From Williamsia soli (GTDB lineage: Bacteria; Actinomycetota; Actinomycetes; Mycobacteriales; Mycobacteriaceae): a DNA stretch of 64,000 nt. The stretch spans positions 186,001 to 250,000 of the forward strand of contig NZ_JAFRDR010000002.1 in assembly GCF_017377795.1 (NCBI RefSeq), given 5' to 3'. The first letter of the stretch is position 1, and each line of letters opens with the position of its first letter. A program made the translations under genes and the position numbers. Of the stretch, positions 49,556-57,303 are shown in pieces. Below the pieces are notes generated by a model. It had not been told where the DNA came from, made no database searches, and saw nothing but the letters and a program-made list of their open reading frames with translations.

Positions 49556-50671
49556 TCATTCCGCCTCGTCGGAACGTTTCCGTGCGTTCTCGACGCGTTG
49601 CCTTTGCCGGACTCCGTACGCGGCGTCTGTGACGGCAGCATCGTTTTCCAGACCCGAGCCGAGCGCACCGCCGATGGTCGCGATGGATGCCAGCAGCCAT
49701 GAGAGCGTGAGGTAGTCGGAGAAGTCCACGCCGCGCCCTAGGGTCTTGGAGAGGAGGTCCGGGGGAAGGGTGACACATGCGGCGAGCAGGAGCAGACCGA
49801 ACAGTGCCAGATGGAGGACGGCGACGCCGATAACCAGGGTGACGACGGTCGCACTGTTGTAGAGCACAGATCGGTCTCGCTCGACAGGCGATGCCGGCCG
49901 CTCCCACAACTCGTGATCGAGGACGAGCCAAAGGACCATCGCCGCGATCGACAGAAGCGTCACCGCGCTCATACGCCACGGACCCATCGTGTCGGCGAAC
50001 TCCCAGATCGTGCTGGTGGCCAGCGCGAATGCACCGGTGGCGAAAGCGCCGACGAGCACCTTCGACAGCCCGGTGACCAGCCGCCATGGCCGGTTCGCTC
50101 GGACCATCCCTGATAGCAGCCGCAGCCGGCGGAGTCCCGAGGGCGCGAAGTAGCGCGTGCCGCTTTCGATCTGCACGGACGGAAATTGTCGCCTCGCACC
50201 GGGCGGCGCGAGCTCCGGTTCGTCGAGGGCGGACGCGATTGCGAGTTGAACGACGGCACCGACGCGATCCTCGATGCGGACGCCGCCCACAGCGGCGACG
50301 GAGATGAGCGCGAAAAGGTGTTCGGTGCTCACGTCGGCCAGCACCGGCAACGTGTCCTCACGCCGAGGTAGATCAGTGAGGTACACGACGATATCCTCAC
50401 CCTCCGATGATGGTTCGACCGCGTCGATGACGTCGGCGAAGTCGGCTTGCTCATCGGGGAGGTAGGGCTCGCTACGCACGGTCGCTGTCCATAGGCGCTC
50501 GGTCCGGTCACCGCGCCGTAGCCGTTCGGGTAGGCTCGCCGCCAGCCGTTGCGCAAGGGCCGTGGGTTTACCCGGGTCGGCGATCAGCAGCACCGATACC
50601 AGCCCATCCGCAGCAAATTCGGCTCCGCTCTGACTACGTTCGTTTCCCGACACCGTGTTAGCGTATGCCAC
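49556..50671 (-). CDS. Membrane protein of unknown function with cytosolic N-terminal domain
   Basis: 371 residues. Residues 1-~185 are soluble and predicted alpha/beta (VSVLLIADPGKPTALAQRLA, then IVVYLTDLPRREDTLPVLADV), followed by four spans between ~205 and 345 and a charged tail. The N-terminal block is not a kinase, CBS or TIR-like motif I can identify. GTG 50671 starts it. It is transcribed in the same direction as the LuxR fragment and MerR genes but is not clearly in their operon. Confidence 0.75.
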   Translation of the reverse strand: MAYANTVSGNERSQSGAEFAADGLVSVLLIADPGKPTALAQRLAASLPERLRRGDRTERLWTATVRSEPYLPDEQADFADVIDAVEPSSEGEDIVVYLTDLPRREDTLPVLADVSTEHLFALISVAAVGGVRIEDRVGAVVQLAIASALDEPELAPPGARRQFPSVQIESGTRYFAPSGLRRLRLLSGMVRANRPWRLVTGLSKVLVGAFATGAFALATSTIWEFADTMGPWRMSAVTLLSIAAMVLWLVLDHELWERPASPVERDRSVLYNSATVVTLVIGVAVLHLALFGLLLLAACVTLPPDLLSKTLGRGVDFSDYLTLSWLLASIATIGGALGSGLENDAAVTDAAYGVRQRQRVENARKRSDEAE

Positions 50672-50783
50672 TCTGGTCGCCGACAGGTTCCAGTTGACAT
50701 CAATGTCTAATCGGCCTTCTTATGCGGCAACGCTACGCGGCTGTTGTCTCCGGGGGGTCACGACGAGTCCGAAACAGACTGTG

Positions 50784-50882
50784 TCACAGCGACTTGGCGT
50801 CGGAATCGATCGGCGACATCGCGTCGGGTCCGAGGCTCCACTTGGTGTGAGTATGGCCCATGTGTGTGCTGCATCGACTGCG
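50784..50882 (-). pseudogene. Fragment matching the 3' end of the LuxR/LAL gene
   Basis: The minus strand encodes TRRDVADRFRRQ and partly aligns with the end of the LAL regulator at 53372, which reads TRRDVADRFRRRSL. At DNA level several runs are identical (for example CGGAATCGATCGGCGAC), with one inserted base that shifts the frame. The rest of the regulator is missing here. It sits in the 334-bp gap 50672-51005, which otherwise shows no gene. It is a relic of a second LuxR-type gene or of a duplication. Confidence 0.7.
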
Positions 50883-51005
50883 AGCCAAAACGCGGCCGCC
50901 GGGGGGCCGAAACATCCAGCTTCACGCGCCGCTTACAGCACAACCCGTCTCACACGCCAGCGCAAGGGCACGGCGCCGTGTGCCTGAACTGGTCGAGACC
51001 TGATG

Positions 51006-51833
51006 TCATTGCGGCGGTGGGGTCGTGCTGAAGATCGGCCAGCAGATTTCTGTGGCTGTGAACGTTGTTGGCGCTGATGGCGAGCCGCCCACATAGTGTT
51101 CGCGGATTGGCCCCTGGTGGCTGATCAGATGCTCGTTGGCGTATATGCCCAAAGCCGCGTAGCTGCGATCGATGCCTTCGTGCCCGCCGGGGTGGGTGAG
51201 GACCGCGTAGTCGGCCTGGGGTAATACCTCGGCACGGATGCCCTCAGGGGGTTCGGCGGATGGCGGCGCGGGGACGAAGAGGGTTGCCTTGCCGCGTGAT
51301 TCGAGAAATAGTGCCCGGTCGTAGAGGCCGCCCGGCACGACTGGGGATGTCCCGTCTGCGGCTGTGGCAATGGCGTCCAGCAGTTTCTTCAGTGTCGCAG
51401 CGAACCAGCTGTCGATCTCGGAAACCTCGAGAGTGGCGCTGATGGACCACACGAGGAGCGCAGGTTCATTCCGCACCGCCACGAAAGCGGGGTGGTGCAC
51501 TGGCGAAAGCAACTCGCGCAACGCGCCAACGGTGTCACGAGTCTGCTGCAGCTGCACCTCCATCTGTTCGAGATGAGTCGTGATGATCTCGGTGCGAGTT
51601 ACGGCGTCGTCTGTGCTCAGCAGCGCCTTGATGTCGGGGATGGACATGCCGAGAGATCGGAACCGGCGGATGATGTGTGCATGATCGACCTGGCTGGTGT
51701 CGTAGAAGCGGTAGCCGGTGTGGGAATCGATGTGAGCTGGTTCGAGAATACCGATGTCGTGGTAATGCCGTAGCGCTTTCCTGCTCAGACTGGTCATCAC
51801 TGCGAAGTCACCGATCGAGACCTGTGCGTTCAT
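51006..51833 (-). CDS. MerR family regulator with GyrI-like effector domain
   Basis: 275 residues. The winged HTH is at residues 5-75 (VSIGDFAVMTSLSRKALRHYHDIGILEPAHIDSHTGYRFYD), a helical linker follows, and residues ~120-270 form a GyrI/BmrR-type ligand-binding domain with LYDRALFLESRGKATLFVP. It is a multidrug-sensing type of regulator. Ribosome site AGAGGAAGCC precedes ATG 51833. It is divergent from a SnoaL-SDR operon and two matching MerR operators lie between them, so it controls both itself and that operon. Confidence 0.92.
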   Translation of the reverse strand: MNAQVSIGDFAVMTSLSRKALRHYHDIGILEPAHIDSHTGYRFYDTSQVDHAHIIRRFRSLGMSIPDIKALLSTDDAVTRTEIITTHLEQMEVQLQQTRDTVGALRELLSPVHHPAFVAVRNEPALLVWSISATLEVSEIDSWFAATLKKLLDAIATAADGTSPVVPGGLYDRALFLESRGKATLFVPAPPSAEPPEGIRAEVLPQADYAVLTHPGGHEGIDRSYAALGIYANEHLISHQGPIREHYVGGSPSAPTTFTATEICWPIFSTTPPPQ

Positions 51834-51866
51834 GGCTTCCTCCTCTGCGCGTTGCCGGGTAGGGGC

Positions 51867-51897
51867 ATCCTGCAGTTTCCCCTTAGGGCAAGGTCAA
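51867..51897 (-). promoter_or_regulatory. MerR-type promoter/operator of the regulator gene
   Basis: On the minus strand -35 TTGACC (51892-51897) and -10 CAGGAT (51867-51872) are separated by 19 bp, the extended spacing of MerR-activated promoters. The spacer contains the dyad TTCCCCTTAGGGCAA (51877-51891). Confidence 0.75.
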
Positions 51898-52016
51898 CAG
51901 TGCCAGGGGGAGTCCGACGACTCGATGTCCTCCGCGCAAAACGCCGGCGAACCAGTGGGTTCACCTGCGAGATGGGCTGACCGCGGCGGGCACGAAAATC
52001 AAGTCGCGGCCCACAG

Positions 52017-52037
52017 TTGACTTTCCCCTTAGGGGAA
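52017..52037 (+). promoter_or_regulatory. MerR operator before the SnoaL-SDR operon
   Basis: -35 TTGACT (52017-52022) is followed by the odd palindrome TTCCCCTTAGGGGAA (52023-52037). A 19-bp spacer would place the -10 at 52042, where the match (CACCGT) is poor, as often in MerR-activated promoters. It sits 17 bp before ATG 52054. Confidence 0.75.
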
Positions 52038-52053
52038 GTTCCACCGTGGGGTC

Positions 52054-52398
52054 ATGACAACAGCATGGGATGAACTCCCGAACACAGTAAAGACTTTTAT
52101 GACCGCCCTCGACGACCGAAAGGACGACCGAGCGCTGGCCACTTTCACCGCCGATGCCGTCGTGACCGACGAGGGTCGCGACTACTCGGGCCGTGATGAG
52201 ATCGGAGCCTGGCTGGCCACCTCAGTCAGCGGCAGTGAATACACCTATACAGCCGAGTTCACCGGCGCAACCACAGCGGGTACCACCGTCGACGTCGGGC
52301 AGCACCTGGAGGGCAACTTCCCCGGCGGCGTCGCCGACCTGCATTACCGCTTCACGCTGGACGGCGCGCTGATCAGTCGGTTGGTGATCGAGCCGTGA
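52054..52398 (+). CDS. SnoaL/NTF2-like protein
   Basis: 114 residues of the NTF2-like cone fold: TVKTFMTALDDRKDDRALATFTADAVVTDEGRDYSGRDEI, then ADLHYRFTLDGALISRLVIEP. Such proteins bind hydrophobic molecules and may be small isomerases, hydrolases or carriers. It directly follows a MerR operator and its end overlaps the start of the SDR gene by 4 bp, so both are induced together by the divergent MerR regulator, probably in response to a toxic small molecule. Confidence 0.88.
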   Translation: MTTAWDELPNTVKTFMTALDDRKDDRALATFTADAVVTDEGRDYSGRDEIGAWLATSVSGSEYTYTAEFTGATTAGTTVDVGQHLEGNFPGGVADLHYRFTLDGALISRLVIEP

Positions 52399-53234
52399 CG
52401 CGGCGGTGGTTCATCACAGGAGGCACGCCCGGTGGCTTCGGGGTCGCGTTTGCCGAGGCGGCGCTGGAGACGGGGGACCGCGTGGTGCTCACGTCCCGGC
52501 GACCGCAAGAGTTGTCGGCGTGGGCTGAGCAGTACGGTGACCGCGTTCTGGTCGTGCGGCTCGATGTCACCGACACCGAGCAGGTACAGCTCGCGGTGCG
52601 TGCGGCCGAGGAGCACTTCGGCGGTGTCGACGTGCTGGTCAACAACGCCGGTCGCGGCTGGTTCGGATCAATCGAGAGCATGAACGAGTCTTCGGTGCGG
52701 ACGATGTTCGAGCTGAACTTCTTTGCCATGCTGTCCGTGACGCGCGCGGTGCTGCCGGGGATGCGCGCCCGCGGCGACGGGTGGATTGTCAACGTGTCAT
52801 CGGTGGCCGGGCTCGTGGCGGCGACCGGATTCGGCTATTACAGCGCGACGAAGTCCGCCGTCGAAGCTGTCACCGAGACGCTACGTGACGAGGTCGCCCC
52901 ACAGGGCATCTCCGTGCTGGCAGTCGAACCGGGAGCGTTTCGGACGAACGCCTACGCCGGCTTCGCCGACGAACCGGTTTCAGAACCGATTCCGGAGTAC
53001 CACGAGATGCTCAAGCAGGTTCGCGCAGCGTTCGTGGACATGGACGGTGTGCAACCCGGCGACCCGCGCCGCGGTGCCCGTGCGGTGATCGCGGCGATGG
53101 CCCAGGAATCGCCTCCCCGGCGGCTGGTCCTGGGCAGCGGCGGTTTCGACGCCGTAACCGACACACTAGAGGGAGCCTTGGCGGACATCCGGGCCAACGA
53201 AACTCTCTCTCGAGGCGCCGATTTCCCCGCCTAG
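52395..53234 (+). CDS. Short-chain dehydrogenase/reductase (SDR)
   Basis: 279 residues. Cofactor motif TGGTPGGFG (residues 8-16), NNAG at 83-86, catalytic Ser in VNVSSVAG and Y149-x3-K153. The Gly-rich motif and the Asp after the second strand (RLDVTD) suggest NAD(P) binding. It reduces or oxidises a carbonyl/alcohol. GTG 52395 overlaps the SnoaL stop (GTGA). A strong hairpin terminator follows the gene. With the SnoaL-like partner and MerR control, detoxification of a ketone or quinone is likely. Confidence 0.92.
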   Translation: MTRRWFITGGTPGGFGVAFAEAALETGDRVVLTSRRPQELSAWAEQYGDRVLVVRLDVTDTEQVQLAVRAAEEHFGGVDVLVNNAGRGWFGSIESMNESSVRTMFELNFFAMLSVTRAVLPGMRARGDGWIVNVSSVAGLVAATGFGYYSATKSAVEAVTETLRDEVAPQGISVLAVEPGAFRTNAYAGFADEPVSEPIPEYHEMLKQVRAAFVDMDGVQPGDPRRGARAVIAAMAQESPPRRLVLGSGGFDAVTDTLEGALADIRANETLSRGADFPA

Positions 53235-53290
53235 TCGGTTCTCGGAACGAGACATACCCGACCCCGCGGCCGGATAGTCACCACCATCGT

Positions 53291-53341
53291 CCCCGGCAGA
53301 GGCCACCGAGGGCATCCTTCCCTCGGTGCCTCTGCCAGGGG
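53291..53341. terminator. Strong bidirectional hairpin terminator
   Basis: Two stem blocks, CCCCGGCAGAGGC and CCGAGGG, pair with CCCTCGG and GCCTCTGCCaGGGG around the loop CATCCTT, giving ~20 bp of nearly perfect stem. It lies between the convergent SDR and LuxR genes and can stop transcription in both directions. Confidence 0.8.
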
Positions 53342-53371
53342 ACGAATCTGGTGCCGAGAAACTCACGACCG

Positions 53372-56248
53372 TCACAGCGACCGGCGGCGGAATCGATCGG
53401 CGACGTCGCGTCGGGTGTTGAGGCCCCATTTGGTGTAGATGTGCCTGATGTGTGTCACGACGGTGTGAGGGGAGACCATCAAGTCCTCGGCGATTTGTTG
53501 AGTCGTCAGGCCTGCCGCGATGCGTTCTGCGACTTGGTGCTCGCGGGTGGACAGTCCATCGGTGTCAGCGTCTGCTGCTTTGAGGCGTTTGCTGACCCCG
53601 CGTGACCGAAGGGTTTGGAGCACTCTCGTGGCGTCGCGAGCAGCTCCTAGCTCGTCGTAGAGTCGCAGTGCGTGGTCTAGCGACGTTGTTGCTGTTTCCG
53701 CTGTGGGGTCGATGGTTCCTGCGGTTTCGAGGACGCGTGCCATCACCAGCGGGCGGTTGACGTGTTGTAGTTGTTCTGCCGCCTCTAGCAGGGTCGCTGC
53801 TGAGGCGTCTCGGACTCCTTGTGTGGCAGTCGCCACCGCGACAACCAGGTTGTTGTCTGGGTTTCGTGTCGCACGTTTGTGCGCCACATCGACGACGAGA
53901 TCTAGGCCCGCCAAATCATCGACTTGCCTGCAGATCAGCGAGAGCATCAGGTCATCGGCAAAGTCGGCCGGTGTCGTCATCGACGGAATAGGCTCACGCA
54001 GCGAACACAGTGCGGTATCGGCGTAGTCTCGTGCGGCACCCGCTCGACCCTGGTCGAAGGCTTCGAGGGCGAGGTGCCAGTTGCCAGTTCGTCTCAGTCC
54101 TACGCCCTTGGCGAGCTGATGTACTCGCGGTAAGACTGTTTCGCGAAGTTCGACGTCGCCAGTGTGTAGGGCTATGCGGTGAAGCACGATCCCGGCGGTC
54201 GCGTTGGTGAAGTCACCTAGTCCGAGTTGGGTGGCGAGTTCGAGAACTGTTTCAGCTTGAGTGCGAGCATCTTCGAGGCGTCCGTAGTCGTAGAGCGCGC
54301 GGGTGTAGACCATGCGCCAGTAGGTCTCGGCAATGACGTTGTTGGCTGCGTTTGCCTCAGCCAGTCCTTTTTCGATGAGCTTGATAGCTTCTGCGTAGTA
54401 GCCGAGGCTGTTGCGCATGAACGCCATCCACAGCCCTTCCGGTAGCCATAGCCCTGCAATCGAGCCTGCCCGTGTGATTTGTTCGATCGCTTGACGCTGG
54501 AGACGGTCTGCCGCGCGGAATTGGTCCTGGTTGAACAGGAGAACCGACTCGGTTGCATCGATCGTTGCAAGAGCGAGTGTGTCGCGGTCTACGTCGGCGA
54601 TTGCCCGAGCTTGTTGCAGGCTGTCTCGGAGGCCTGCGGCGTCAGCCTTATTGGCGTAGTTGAGGGCGCGAACGGCCAGTATCTGCACCTTCGTTGACTC
54701 TGAGATGCCTGCAGTCGCCAGCGCGAGAGTGGTTTCGGCGATGGCTCCGTCGAAGTCTGATTCGGTGAGCTGTCGTGCGATGGCCAGGTGGACCACGGCC
54801 CGGGAATCTGGACCGAGTACCGGTGCTAGTGCATCGCTGATGGCGACTGCCTCTTGAATTCGGCCGGCAGAGAGGACGACTGGAAGTAGCCGTGCGATGT
54901 GGTCGGCGTGGATTGTTCGTCCGATCGCTAGCCGTGCACCCTCGATGATGAGGTCAGCCGCGCCCTTGATGTCAGTGATTGACAGTTGTCGTGCAGCATC
55001 AAGAAGTAGCTCTATGGAGTCATCGTCGGCGCTGTCGGCGACGGATGCGACTAACGCTGCGAGTGCGGCGATGTCTTCTCCCTCAGCAAGTCGTTTGTGG
55101 ATGATCTCGCGGGTCATCGCGCGACGCAGGGTGGGGGACAGGCTGTTCCAGGCCGCGGACTGCACGGTGTCGTGGCGAAAGGCCAGCGATGTACCGGAGT
55201 CGATGATAAAGCCTAGATCGAGGAGTTCTTGGACGGCTGGAGCGGCGGTGATCGCTGTCTGGCCGAGGGCGTCGAGGACGCCGCCGATCGGGAACTCGCG
55301 TCCGTAAAGGCTGCCGATTTGGGCAAAGCGAAGCGCCTCAGGGCTTAGTTGATGAAGACGTTCACTGGCTGAGGAACCGAACCGGGCGGGGAGTGCGTCG
55401 GATTCTAGGTCAACGCCACCGCGGACAGGAACCAGTAGGCCGTCTTCTTCGAGTCCACGTAGCAACTCAAGGACAACTAGAGGTAAACCCTCGGCACGTT
55501 CGACAGCGCTTTGCACTCTTGGTCCCGGTGCGCTTCCTAGGGCATCGCTGGTCATCGCCCAGACTGCTTCTGCGTCAAGGGGTTCAACGCCGACATAGGA
55601 GGAGGAGTCATCGACGAATTGAGCTATGAAGCGCTGGTGTGCGACGCCGTAGCGCCCAGTCCGGGTGGCCATCAGCCAGTAGACCGGCACACCCTGTAGG
55701 TCGTTGATCAGCGCGGTGATCGTAGCCAGTGAACCCGCGTCCAACCACTGCAGGTCGTCGACGATCACTACGGCGCCGGACTCGCTGGCTGCTGCTTCGA
55801 GAGCGTCCGCGATGACGCGGGTGGCCCAGTAGTGCGGTGCCGTCGGCGCCCGCAGTGCTGCTTCCAGATCACTGCGAGCAACGAGAGGCATTTCGTTGCG
55901 CGTTGCGGCATTGACCAGGGCGCCGAGTGGAGTCATTGAGGAATCGATGTCGGGCGCGACGATCATGGCATGGCAATTCAGCGACGTAGCCTTCTCATAC
56001 GCGTGCTGGAGCAGGCGGGTTTTGCCGATTCCGGGGTCTCCTGAGAACACCGTGATGGCGCGGTTGCCCGATATCGCCGCATTGATTCCCTGCGCGATCA
56101 CCTGGGCTTCAGCCGCTCGACCGCGAAGAGGTAAACGATAGCGTTCGGCGGTACTGCCGGCCAGCGCGTGGGGAGCACTGGGGCGCGTCGTCGAGTCGGT
56201 TATGGAACTGTCCAGCCTGGCTCTGGGCATCGGGGGAGTAGAGCGCAT
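53372..56248 (-). CDS. LuxR family ATP-binding regulator (LAL)
   Basis: 958 residues, a large ATP-binding regulator of the LuxR family. Walker A is FSGDPGIGKTRLL with the loop at ~70-77, Walker B is VVIVDDLQWLD, then a long helical repeat region, and the C-terminal LuxR HTH at ~893-955 (GLSTREHQVAERIAAGLTTQQIAEDLMVSPHTVVTHIRHIY). Such proteins sense an inducer through the middle part. It is divergent from paralogue 2 and its series of redox genes, with a palindrome 57 bp upstream of its start, so autoregulation and control of that series are plausible. Confidence 0.92.
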   Translation of the reverse strand: MRSTPPMPRARLDSSITDSTTRPSAPHALAGSTAERYRLPLRGRAAEAQVIAQGINAAISGNRAITVFSGDPGIGKTRLLQHAYEKATSLNCHAMIVAPDIDSSMTPLGALVNAATRNEMPLVARSDLEAALRAPTAPHYWATRVIADALEAAASESGAVVIVDDLQWLDAGSLATITALINDLQGVPVYWLMATRTGRYGVAHQRFIAQFVDDSSSYVGVEPLDAEAVWAMTSDALGSAPGPRVQSAVERAEGLPLVVLELLRGLEEDGLLVPVRGGVDLESDALPARFGSSASERLHQLSPEALRFAQIGSLYGREFPIGGVLDALGQTAITAAPAVQELLDLGFIIDSGTSLAFRHDTVQSAAWNSLSPTLRRAMTREIIHKRLAEGEDIAALAALVASVADSADDDSIELLLDAARQLSITDIKGAADLIIEGARLAIGRTIHADHIARLLPVVLSAGRIQEAVAISDALAPVLGPDSRAVVHLAIARQLTESDFDGAIAETTLALATAGISESTKVQILAVRALNYANKADAAGLRDSLQQARAIADVDRDTLALATIDATESVLLFNQDQFRAADRLQRQAIEQITRAGSIAGLWLPEGLWMAFMRNSLGYYAEAIKLIEKGLAEANAANNVIAETYWRMVYTRALYDYGRLEDARTQAETVLELATQLGLGDFTNATAGIVLHRIALHTGDVELRETVLPRVHQLAKGVGLRRTGNWHLALEAFDQGRAGAARDYADTALCSLREPIPSMTTPADFADDLMLSLICRQVDDLAGLDLVVDVAHKRATRNPDNNLVVAVATATQGVRDASAATLLEAAEQLQHVNRPLVMARVLETAGTIDPTAETATTSLDHALRLYDELGAARDATRVLQTLRSRGVSKRLKAADADTDGLSTREHQVAERIAAGLTTQQIAEDLMVSPHTVVTHIRHIYTKWGLNTRRDVADRFRRRSL

Positions 56249-56304
56249 GCCTCCATTTTCCCCCGACCTTGCGTCCGTGTCATCGGGGCTCGCGGCACAG
56301 CGGT

Positions 56305-56324
56305 ACTACCTGCTAGCCGGTAGT
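56305..56324. promoter_or_regulatory. Palindromic operator TACCnGCTAGCnGGTA, copy 2
   Basis: The core TACCTGCTAGCCGGTA (56307-56322) extends to a 20-bp dyad by flanking AC and GT, and with one mismatch to 28 bp. It lies 57 bp upstream of the LuxR start and 153 bp upstream of paralogue 2. Copy 1 at 47478 has the same core. Confidence 0.65.
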
Positions 56325-56476
56325 GCCGCTACCAGGCCTCGGTAAATGCGATGTGCCGGCCGTTTTCAGGGGATGTGGCGAATGCGGTCCCGAACTTAAC
56401 GTTCCTGGCAACGGGCACGAGCTCGTCAGCAGCCCCTCCCGGGCGTCCGGCACGACAACCACGAAGGAATGAAACC

Positions 56477-57040
56477 ATGACCGCAACACCTCGCCCCGAT
56501 CTGCAACTCTCGCATGCAGTGGTCACCTCCGATGTGACGGCACCGTTGGAGTACGTCGATATCGAACAGTGGCTCAAGACCCTGCCCACGCACGAGTACC
56601 AGCGTTGTGCGCCAGGCGATCACAAGGCCGCCGGATACACCGTTGACGATGATGGAACCCCGATGTCGATCAACGTCGAGATGATCGGCACCGGTCTGGT
56701 CATCCAGCAGTACCGTTTCGAGGTCGCGAGCAAGCATTACTGCAAAATGGTCTCGCTCTCGGACGTTCTCACCCCCGGGGGATGGACCTCGACGCAGGTC
56801 ATCTGGGAGCTGGGCATCGAGCAGCTCGAGGGCGATCAGCTCCGCTATGTCAACACGGTGACCTCGCATCCGACCGAGGAGTTCCTGGAGTTCATCACCG
56901 CCAGCGGGCAGTCTTTCGAAGAGGCCGCCGCCGCTCGCCAGGAGGCCTCCGGCAGGCACTGCGAACTCGAGACCCCCCACTACGCGCAGAGCATCGCCAA
57001 TTACGCGAAGGCCCGGGCCGCCGAAGCTACCGCTGCCTGA
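56477..57040 (+). CDS. 187-residue protein of unknown function, paralogue 2
   Basis: Same family as the protein at 47608, with 12 substitutions in 187 residues (about 94% identity), most of them clustered at SDVLTPGGWTST and near AARQEASGRH. It shares the 161-bp and 109-bp identical DNA blocks. ATG 56477 has the ribosome site GAAGGAATG; its leader differs from that of paralogue 1. A His-rich small gene follows after 24 bp and a redox gene series continues downstream. It is divergent from the LuxR regulator. Its function is unknown. Confidence 0.85.
   Translation: MTATPRPDLQLSHAVVTSDVTAPLEYVDIEQWLKTLPTHEYQRCAPGDHKAAGYTVDDDGTPMSINVEMIGTGLVIQQYRFEVASKHYCKMVSLSDVLTPGGWTSTQVIWELGIEQLEGDQLRYVNTVTSHPTEEFLEFITASGQSFEEAAAARQEASGRHCELETPHYAQSIANYAKARAAEATAA
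56567..56727 (+). repeat. 161-bp segment identical to 47698-47858
   Basis: Second copy of the identical block in the paralogue pair. The two copies are direct repeats 8.9 kb apart, so homologous recombination between them would delete the segment containing the UBP, monooxygenase-fold, MerR, SnoaL, SDR and LuxR genes. Confidence 0.85.
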
Positions 57041-57064
57041 CGCCGACAGATTCGGACAGCACCC

Positions 57065-57223
57065 ATGGCAACGCAGAACGAGTGCACCGGCCACCACAGC
57101 ACCGACGACCACGAACACGGTCCCGGTTGCGGTCACGAGGCGGTCCCGCACGGCGATCACGTCGACTACATCCACGGTTCACATCGCCATGCCCTGCATG
57201 GCGAGCACTACGACGAGCACTGA
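57065..57223 (+). CDS. Histidine-rich small metal-binding protein (52 residues)
   Basis: A 52-residue protein with 13 His, two Cys (C7, C22) and many Asp/Glu, starting MATQNECTGHH and including HGPGCGHEAVPHGDHVDYIHG; the motif CGHxAVPHGDHxDYxH recurs in small actinobacterial and cyanobacterial proteins that databases sometimes call zinc transporter permeases, which is misleading as there is no membrane span. It likely binds zinc, nickel or copper. It lies 24 bp after paralogue 2 and is followed by a perfect terminator-like hairpin, so it may be the end of a short transcript. Confidence 0.8.
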   Translation: MATQNECTGHHSTDDHEHGPGCGHEAVPHGDHVDYIHGSHRHALHGEHYDEH

Positions 57224-57229
57224 CGACCT

Positions 57230-57268
57230 GGTGACCGGAGGAGACGTGTGATCCCTCCTCCGGTCACC
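57230..57268 (+). terminator. Perfect 14-bp hairpin after the His-rich gene
   Basis: GGTGACCGGAGGAG pairs perfectly with CTCCTCCGGTCACC around the loop ACGTGTGATCC. It lies 6 bp after the stop of the His-rich gene and 35 bp before the quinone oxidoreductase start. It could end the short transcript or attenuate read-through into the redox genes. Confidence 0.7.
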
Positions 57269-57303
57269 ACACCACCCACCATTCACGAGAAAGACCCACT
57301 GCG

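Noticed and set aside
52054-56248. The SnoaL-SDR genes as members of the LuxR regulon
   Set aside because: They are separated from the LuxR gene by a strong terminator, run convergent to it, and have their own MerR operator; the palindrome is not near their promoter.
47608-57040. The paralogue pair as the ends of a composite transposon
   Set aside because: No transposase, terminal inverted repeats or target-site duplications are visible; the repeats are within coding genes.
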